DNA of 10,591 bases from Deltaproteobacteria bacterium (GTDB taxonomy: Bacteria; Desulfobacterota_C; Deferrisomatia; Deferrisomatales; JACRMM01): contig JACRCS010000836.1 in assembly GCA_016218905.1 (NCBI GenBank), positions 1-10,591 of the forward strand. Direction: 5' to 3'. The notes under the pieces are model-generated. The model worked only from the letters and a program-made list of their open reading frames with translations. It did not search any database and was not told the DNA's origin. Every line of letters starts with the position of its first letter. Position 1 is the first letter of the stretch. This document shows positions 5,721 through 10,591 of the stretch, in pieces. The translations under genes were made by a program, and so were the position numbers.

Positions 5721-6308
5721 ATGCCGAAACGGCAGCTCAAACCCAAGACGATTCTCTATCCGCTTCCGGCGGTTCTGGTGAGCTGTTGCGACGGGAACGG
5801 CAACAGCAACATCATCACGATCTCTTACACGGGAATCCTCAGCGCTGACCCGCCTCTGGTCTACATCTCGGTGAGACCTGCAAGGTTCTCCTATCCGATG
5901 CTCAAGGAGGGAGGGGACTTCGTCATCAACATCCCCGGCATGGAGCACTTGGGGGTCACGGACTACTGTGGCGTGGCCTCGGGGCGCAACGGAAGCAAGT
6001 TCGAGACGACGGGGCTCACGGAGCTTCCGGCCTCGGTCGTGAAGTCCCCGCTCATCGCCGAGTGCCCGGTGAATCTCGAGTGCAAGATCACCCAGGTCGT
6101 CCCTTGCGGTACCCACGACGTCTTCATGGCGGAGGTGGTTGCCGCGCACGCGGACGAGGGGATCCTGACCGACGGCGGCAAGGTGGACATCGCCAAGGTG
6201 GCGGCGATCGCATTCTGTTACGACGCGCTGGAGTACTGGTCGTTGAACGCGCGGGCGCGCGGCTACGGCTTCACCAAGGGGAAGCTCAAGTCACGTCAGC
6301 CGGGGTAG
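5721..6308 (+). CDS. Flavin reductase family (flavoredoxin-like FMN-binding split barrel) protein
   Basis: A 195-residue protein of the flavin reductase-like, FMN-binding split-barrel group. Its pattern is close to flavoredoxin-type members: YPLPAVLVSCCDGNGNSNI (13-31) followed by SYTGILSADPPLVYISV (35-51), RFSYPMLKEGGDFVINIP (55-72), and KFETTGLTEL then LIAECPVNLEC (111-121). The PAR-Y phosphate-binding region and the VINIP strand are the clearest motifs. Members reduce or shuttle FMN, often to a two-component monooxygenase or as an electron carrier; no monooxygenase is present in the window. The start at 5721 follows GAGGAGG (5705-5711) with a 9-nt gap; ATG 5700 in frame is an alternative that adds 7 residues. 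The gene is 43 nt after the tautomerase gene and 7 nt before the first permease gene. Confidence 0.88.
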   Translation: MPKRQLKPKTILYPLPAVLVSCCDGNGNSNIITISYTGILSADPPLVYISVRPARFSYPMLKEGGDFVINIPGMEHLGVTDYCGVASGRNGSKFETTGLTELPASVVKSPLIAECPVNLECKITQVVPCGTHDVFMAEVVAAHADEGILTDGGKVDIAKVAAIAFCYDALEYWSLNARARGYGFTKGKLKSRQPG

Positions 6309-6315
6309 GCCGCCG

Positions 6316-7254
6316 ATGATACGGTACCTCCTGCGCAGAGTCGCCAACGCCGCCCTCCTGCTCCTGTGCGTCTCGGCGATCACGTTCGTGTTGCTCGACC
6401 TGGCGCCCGGCGACCCGGCGGCAATGCTCCTCGGGCAGGACTATACCGAGGCGGGGCATGCCCAGCTCTCGGCGGAGCTCGGGCTCGACAAGCCGCTGCA
6501 CGTACGGTACACGCGCTTCCTCACGGGCGCCCTGCACGGCGATTTCGGCAAGTCTTTCGAGACGGGCCGCCCCGTCGTTCAGGAGCTCCGCAGCGTGCTT
6601 CCCGCGACTCTGTCGCTCGCCCTCGCCTCGATCCTGGTGGCGGTCGCCATCGGCGTTCCGATCGGCGTCACCTCGGCGGTTCGCCAGAACTCCTACCTCG
6701 ACAAGGGCATCCGGTTCATCGTGATGATCGCCGTCTCCCTGCCGATCTTCTGGCTCGGGCTGATGATGATCTACCTCTTCTCCGTGGTCCTGAACCTGCT
6801 GCCGGCCTTCGGGAGGGACGGCTGGCGCAGCCTCATTCTCCCCGCCGCCACCATGTCGTGCTACTCGCTCGCCATCATCGTGAGGATGACGAGGTCGAGC
6901 ATGTTGGAGGTCCTGCGGCAGGACTACATCACCACGGCCAGGGCCAAAGGCCTTCCGGAACCGATGGTGATCTACAAGCACGCTCTCCGGAACGCGCTTC
7001 TCCCCGTGGTCACGATCATCGGCCTGCAGTTCGGCGTGTTGCTCGGCGGAGCAGTCATTACCGAGACGATCTTCGCCTGGCCGGGACTCGGGCGTCTGCT
7101 GGTCCAGGGGATCTTCGCGAGGGATTACCCGGTGATCCGAATGGGCATTCTGGTCATCGCCGGCTTCTTCATCGTCATCAACATGCTGACGGACGTGATG
7201 TACGGACTCATCAACCCGACGGTGTCGCTTGGCCGAAGAGCCCGGGCGCGATAG
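6316..7254 (+). CDS. ABC importer permease, DppB/OppB type
   Basis: A 312-residue inner-membrane permease that forms half of the translocation channel of a peptide/nickel-type importer. It has about six membrane segments (roughly 9-29, 100-120, 133-155, 172-190, 232-252 and 275-297), with the family's conserved N-terminal LAPGDPA (29-35). The large periplasmic loop contains LGLDKPLHVRY and GDFGKSF. The cytoplasmic EAA coupling loop is at about 203-230 (DYITTARAKGL followed by HALRNALLP), the site that docks on the ATPase. The C-terminal TIFAWPGLGRLL segment is also typical of DppB. It starts 7 nt after the flavin reductase stop without a strong SD, which points to translational coupling. The next permease gene starts 11 nt after it. 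Confidence 0.95.
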   Translation: MIRYLLRRVANAALLLLCVSAITFVLLDLAPGDPAAMLLGQDYTEAGHAQLSAELGLDKPLHVRYTRFLTGALHGDFGKSFETGRPVVQELRSVLPATLSLALASILVAVAIGVPIGVTSAVRQNSYLDKGIRFIVMIAVSLPIFWLGLMMIYLFSVVLNLLPAFGRDGWRSLILPAATMSCYSLAIIVRMTRSSMLEVLRQDYITTARAKGLPEPMVIYKHALRNALLPVVTIIGLQFGVLLGGAVITETIFAWPGLGRLLVQGIFARDYPVIRMGILVIAGFFIVINMLTDVMYGLINPTVSLGRRARAR

Positions 7255-7265
7255 TTGAGGGCGGC

Positions 7266-8099
7266 ATGCTGCGGCTTCTGCTCCAAAGGGTCCGGCAAGA
7301 CAAGTTGACGGTCTCCTGCCTGCTGATCATCGTCCTGGTCGTGACCGGCGCTCTCTTCGCTCCGCGGCTCGTCTCGCAGGATCCGCTTGCCCAGAGCCTC
7401 TCCGAGAGGAGACAGCCACCCTCCAGCAGCCATCTCTTGGGGGTGGATGAGATGGGGCGCGACATCCTGAGCCGGCTCGCGTACGGGAGCCGCAACACGC
7501 TGGGAATCGCCCTGCTCTCGACCGCCATCGCCCTCCTGTCCGGGACGGCGCTCGGGCTAGTGGCCGGCTACTACGGAGGGGCCGTGGACGCGAGCATCAT
7601 GTGGCTCATGGACCTGATGCTGGCGTTCCCGTATCTGTTGCTGGCAATTCTCATCGTCGCGACCCTCGGCTCCGGGATGCTGAATACGGCCATCGCCATC
7701 GGCATCGCGGCCGTGCCCGCCTACTGCCGGGTCGTGAGGTCTTCCGTGCTGGCGGTTCGGGAGGAGCTCTTCATCACGGCGGAGATCTCCCTCGGGGCGG
7801 GGGACGGGAGGGTGCTCCTCGGGCACGTCCTGCCGAACGTGCTCGCGCCCGTCGTCGTGATGGGGACCTTGGGGATCGCGAACGCCATCCTCGGCGGCGC
7901 CGCCCTCGGCTTCCTGGGGCTCGGTACCCAGCCGCCCGCGCCCGAGTGGGGCGTGATGCTGAGCGGAGGTAGATCCTTCCTGCTGGACGCGCCTCACATC
8001 TCGTTCTTTCCCGGACTGGCGCTGGCCCTGCTCGTCTTCTCCTGCAACATCCTGGGGGACACGCTGCGGGACGTGCTGGACCCGAAGCTGAAGACGTAG
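7266..8099 (+). CDS. ABC importer permease, DppC/OppC type
   Basis: A 277-residue inner-membrane permease, the partner of the preceding DppB-type protein. After a short N-terminus and first membrane segment (about 14-33) it shows the DppC hallmark HLLGVDEMGRDILSRLAYG (56-74). The core membrane segments follow, then an EAA loop at about 170-191 (TAEISLGAGDGRVLLGHVLPN) and the C-terminal GFLGLGTQPPAPEWGVML (215-232). The EAA loop reads ISLGAGDGR where many homologues have ARALGASD, a mild divergence. ATG 7266 is preceded by GAGGG (7257-7261). The long frame extending upstream is only the preceding permease gene read in another frame. The product is near the lower end of family length because the N-terminal extension is short. 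Confidence 0.95.
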   Translation: MLRLLLQRVRQDKLTVSCLLIIVLVVTGALFAPRLVSQDPLAQSLSERRQPPSSSHLLGVDEMGRDILSRLAYGSRNTLGIALLSTAIALLSGTALGLVAGYYGGAVDASIMWLMDLMLAFPYLLLAILIVATLGSGMLNTAIAIGIAAVPAYCRVVRSSVLAVREELFITAEISLGAGDGRVLLGHVLPNVLAPVVVMGTLGIANAILGGAALGFLGLGTQPPAPEWGVMLSGGRSFLLDAPHISFFPGLALALLVFSCNILGDTLRDVLDPKLKT

Positions 8100-8124
8100 C
8101 TCACCGCTGCCCAGAGGGATCGCG

Positions 8125-9219
8125 ATGGATAGTCTGCCAGGACGTGCAGGAGCGAGAGGAGGCGAGGCGGGCCTCGCGAGGGCCGATCAGCCGCTGCTCG
8201 CGATCGAGGGACTGAAGACGCAGTTCGTCACCCGGATGGGCCTCGCGAGGGCGGTGGATGGGGTCGATCTGCGCGTGGCGAGGAGGGGAACGATCGGAGT
8301 GGTCGGGGAGTCCGGCAGCGGGAAGACCGTCATGGGCCGGTCGATCCTGAGGCTCGTCCCCAAGCCCCACGGCCGGATCGCCGAAGGCAGGATCGAGTTC
8401 GAGGGAGAGGACCTCCTGAAGCTCAGCGAAGCCGAGATGAGGAGGATCCGGGGTAACGAGATCTCGATGATCTTCCAGGAGCCCATGACCTCGCTCAATC
8501 CGGTGTTCACCGTGGGCGAGCAGGTCGCCGAAAGCCTCCGGTTCCACCGGGGCTACAAGAAGAAGGAGGCTCTGGCGAGAGCCATCGAGCTTCTGGCCGA
8601 GGTCGGCATCCCGGCGCCGGAGCTGAGGGTGAAGAGCTACCCCCACGAGCTGAGCGGGGGACTGCGCCAGCGGGTCATGATCGCCATGGCCGTGGCGTGC
8701 GGGCCGAAGCTGGTGATCGCCGACGAGCCGACCACCGCCCTCGACGTGACGGTGCAGGCCCAGATCCTCCAGCTGATGGAAGACCTCAAGAACGAGCTCG
8801 GCACCGCCATCATCCTCATCACGCACGACCTGGGCGTAGTGGCGGAGCACGCGCAGACCGTGGCGGTGATGTACGCGGGAAGAGTGGTCGAGTACGCCGA
8901 GGTCACCAGGCTCTTCTCTCGGCCGCTCCACCCGTACACCCAGGGCTTGCTCGACTCCATCCCGCGCCTCTCGGAGAGGCGAACGCGGCTCAAGCCGATC
9001 CCGGGCGTCGTCCCGAGCGTGCTTCAGCTCGGCCGGGGCTGCACGTTTCGGGACCGGTGCGCGCACCGGTGGAAGGAGTGCGCCGACGACGAGCCGGAGC
9101 TCTTCGAGCGCGAGGACGGGCACGGCGTCCGGTGCTGGAGATGCGCCGCCGGAGGGGAAGGGACGGGCAACGCCGAGGGCGGCGAGCTGCGGGCGGTGTC
9201 GCGGGGCGGTGGGCTCTGA
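8125..9219 (+). CDS. ABC importer ATPase, DppD/OppD type
   Basis: A 364-residue cytoplasmic ATP-binding subunit. Motifs in order are Walker A GESGSGKT (61-68), the Q-loop Q118 in [11 protein letters not shown], the ABC signature LSGGLRQRV (176-184), Walker B LVIADEP (196-202) and the H-loop H234 in THDLG. The C-terminal oligopeptide-importer extension follows. It carries the cysteines C306, C312, C319 and C337 (plus C340) in the pattern CTFRDRC...C...GVRC; a DppD homologue has been reported to bind an iron-sulfur cluster through such a pattern. An Arg/Gly-rich N-terminal leader of about 22 residues is not part of the fold, so translation may begin later than ATG 8125, although AGAGGG stands just upstream. 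The tail after 341 is Gly/Glu-rich and looks disordered. It pairs with the next gene's product to power the importer. Confidence 0.95.
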   Translation: MDSLPGRAGARGGEAGLARADQPLLAIEGLKTQFVTRMGLARAVDGVDLRVARRGTIGVVGESGSGKTVMGRSILRLVPKPHGRIAEGRIEFEGEDLLKLSEAEMRRIRGNEISMIFQEPMTSLNPVFTVGEQVAESLRFHRGYKKKEALARAIELLAEVGIPAPELRVKSYPHELSGGLRQRVMIAMAVACGPKLVIADEPTTALDVTVQAQILQLMEDLKNELGTAIILITHDLGVVAEHAQTVAVMYAGRVVEYAEVTRLFSRPLHPYTQGLLDSIPRLSERRTRLKPIPGVVPSVLQLGRGCTFRDRCAHRWKECADDEPELFEREDGHGVRCWRCAAGGEGTGNAEGGELRAVSRGGGL

Positions 9220-10202
9220 AGCTCCTCGAACTCGCCGGCGTGAGGAAATACTACGCCACGGGCTCTTCGCTCTTCGGGAGGAGCTTGGCCGTCGGCCGGG
9301 CCGTGGACGGCGTAGATCTGGGACTCGACGCCGGCGAGACCCTGGGCCTCGTGGGGGAGAGCGGGTGCGGGAAGTCCACGCTGGGCAGGCTCGTCCTAGG
9401 GTTGGAACGTCCCACCGCGGGGGCGATTCGGTTCCAGGGCCGGGACATCCACGCCCTGGCCAGACGGGAGCTGAAGGCGGCCCGGCGCGAGATGCAGATG
9501 GTCTTCCAGGACCCCTACTCGTCGCTGGACCCGCGCAAGAAGGTGGGGGAAGCCATTGGGGAGCCGCTTAGCATCCACCGCATCTGTTCCGGCCGAGAGA
9601 AGGAGGCCCGGGTCCTGCAGCTCATGGAGGACGTGGGCCTGCGGCCGGAGCACGCGAACCGGTACCCCCATCAGTTCAGCGGCGGCCAACGCCAGCGCAT
9701 CGGGATCGCGCGGGCGCTCAGCGTTAAGCCCCGGCTGATCGTGTGCGACGAGGCGGTGTCGGCCCTCGACGTCTCGATCCAGGCCCAGGTGCTAAACCTT
9801 CTCCAGGACCTGCAGCAAAAGTACGGGCTCACCTACCTCTTCATCTCCCACGATCTCGGCGTCATCGGACACCTATGCGACAGGGTGTCGGTGATGTACC
9901 TGGGGCAGATCGTCGAAGCGGGCGCCCGGGATGCCGTCTTCGACCGCCCGCTCCATCCCTACACGCCGGCGCTGCTCTCGGCCTCGCCGAGCGCGACCGT
10001 GGGCCCCAGGGCCCGCAGGCCGCTTCTGAAGGGAGAGGTCCCGAGCGTCTTCCATCCGCCCGCCGGTTGCCGGTTTCACACCCGCTGTCCCCAAGCGAAG
10101 GCTGCCTGCCGCGAAGAGGCCCCCGACCTGGTGGACGCGGGGCAGGGCCACGGTGTCAGGTGCCTCGAGTACCCCGGGGCGCGCCGGGAGGTGTCCGAAT
10201 GA
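9216..10202 (+). CDS. ABC importer ATPase, DppF/OppF type
   Basis: A 328-residue cytoplasmic ATP-binding subunit, counted from the proposed start. Walker A is GESGCGKST (47-55), the Q-loop is in [12 protein letters not shown] (96-107), the signature is FSGGQRQRI (154-162, Phe replacing the usual Leu), Walker B is LIVCDEA (174-180) and the H-loop is H212 in SHDLG. The C-terminal extension holds C285, C291, C298 and C316. The start is uncertain. Homologues begin just before the strand [12 protein letters not shown], and the only codon there is CTG at 9216. It overlaps the previous stop as CTGA, mirroring the common ATGA junction. In-frame alternatives are ATG 9141, which adds 25 Arg/Gly-rich residues and overlaps the previous gene, and GTG 9240, which removes the first strand. 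The following gene overlaps it by ATGA. Confidence 0.93.
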   Translation: MKLLELAGVRKYYATGSSLFGRSLAVGRAVDGVDLGLDAGETLGLVGESGCGKSTLGRLVLGLERPTAGAIRFQGRDIHALARRELKAARREMQMVFQDPYSSLDPRKKVGEAIGEPLSIHRICSGREKEARVLQLMEDVGLRPEHANRYPHQFSGGQRQRIGIARALSVKPRLIVCDEAVSALDVSIQAQVLNLLQDLQQKYGLTYLFISHDLGVIGHLCDRVSVMYLGQIVEAGARDAVFDRPLHPYTPALLSASPSATVGPRARRPLLKGEVPSVFHPPAGCRFHTRCPQAKAACREEAPDLVDAGQGHGVRCLEYPGARREVSE

Positions 10203-10591
10203 ACGAACGCGGTCGGACGTACGGGACCCCGACGGCCGGGGGAAGCGCGGAGTGGGTGGTGGAGGCGCGGCGCCACTTTCACGAGTACCCCGAGCTCGCG
10301 TACGAGGAGCACGCCACCACCCGGCGCATCGTCGACCTGCTCGCCGGAATGGGTGCGGAAGTGCGGACCTTCCACGACCTCACCGGGGCGGCGGCGGTCC
10401 TCCGGGGGCGGCCGGGCGGCAGGTGCCTCGCGCTGCGGGCCGACATCGACGCGCTCCCGATTCAGGAACGAAGCGACGTCCCCTTCACCTCCAGGCACGA
10501 GGGGCGCATGCACGCCTGCGGGCACGACGGCCACACGGCCATCGCCCTTGGTGTCGCCCGACGGCTCGTGCAGACGGGGGTGCTGTCGCAG
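10199..10591 (+). CDS. M20D-type amidohydrolase/peptidase, N-terminal part (cut by window end)
   Basis: The first 131 residues of a metal-dependent amidohydrolase of the M20 clan, running off the window. RRHFHEYPELAYEEHAT (24-40), LALRADIDALPIQE (77-90) and MHACGHDGHTA (104-114) are the signature of the M20D group (hippurate, IAA-amino acid and N-acyl-amino acid amidohydrolases). C107 and H109 are expected metal ligands and D82 lies near the active site. The M20A/C carbamoylase-type motif is not seen. ATG 10199 overlaps the ATPase stop as ATGA, so the gene is translationally coupled to the transporter. It probably hydrolyses an amide bond in the imported compound or its product in the cytosol. 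Family length is about 390-400 residues, so roughly one third is present. Assignment to the group is secure; the substrate is unknown. Confidence 0.92.
   Translation, partial: MNERGRTYGTPTAGGSAEWVVEARRHFHEYPELAYEEHATTRRIVDLLAGMGAEVRTFHDLTGAAAVLRGRPGGRCLALRADIDALPIQERSDVPFTSRHEGRMHACGHDGHTAIALGVARRLVQTGVLSQ

Noticed and set aside
8101..9123. 340-residue open frame antisense to the DppD-type ATPase
   Set aside because: It is a His/Arg/Leu-rich shadow of a gene whose Walker A, signature and Walker B motifs are all intact on the + strand.

Overview
This is a GC-rich chromosomal stretch from a Gram-negative-type bacterium. The evidence is a Sec-exported periplasmic binding protein without a lipobox, clear Shine-Dalgarno (SD) sites, and a MucR/Ros-type regulator. 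The combination of an oligopeptide-type ABC transporter with an M20 amidohydrolase, a flavoredoxin-like protein and an ATC-hydrolase-like protein would fit a soil or subsurface lineage such as Deltaproteobacteria or a Rokubacteria-like group. That placement is inference; the window holds no phylogenetic marker.

Left part (1-1200): a complete tRNA-Leu(UAA), then a short HD-domain protein on the + strand that probably starts at a TTG just after the tRNA. A strong symmetrical hairpin ends this gene and the convergent MucR/Ros zinc-finger regulator on the - strand.

Middle part (1666-3159): about 1.5 kb that is mostly intergenic. Its one convincing gene is a 47-residue exported peptide on the - strand with its own SD site and rho-independent terminator. 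A second minus-strand terminator-like hairpin further down has no obvious gene. Several other hairpins and palindromes lie here and none matches an RNA family I recognise.

Right part (3160-10591, continuing off the end): nine + strand genes packed as a probable operon. In order they are an ATC-hydrolase-family protein, a family 5 solute-binding protein, a MIF-like tautomerase, a flavoredoxin-like flavin reductase family protein, two permeases (DppB and DppC types), two ATPases (DppD and DppF types) and the N-terminal part of an M20D-type amidohydrolase. A complete five-component importer is therefore interleaved with four putative catabolic enzymes. The simplest reading is uptake and breakdown of an amide-containing or N/S-heterocyclic small molecule (amino-acid conjugate, thiazoline or hydantoin-like). 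The substrate cannot be read from the sequence. No monooxygenase partner for the flavin reductase is visible; it could lie downstream.
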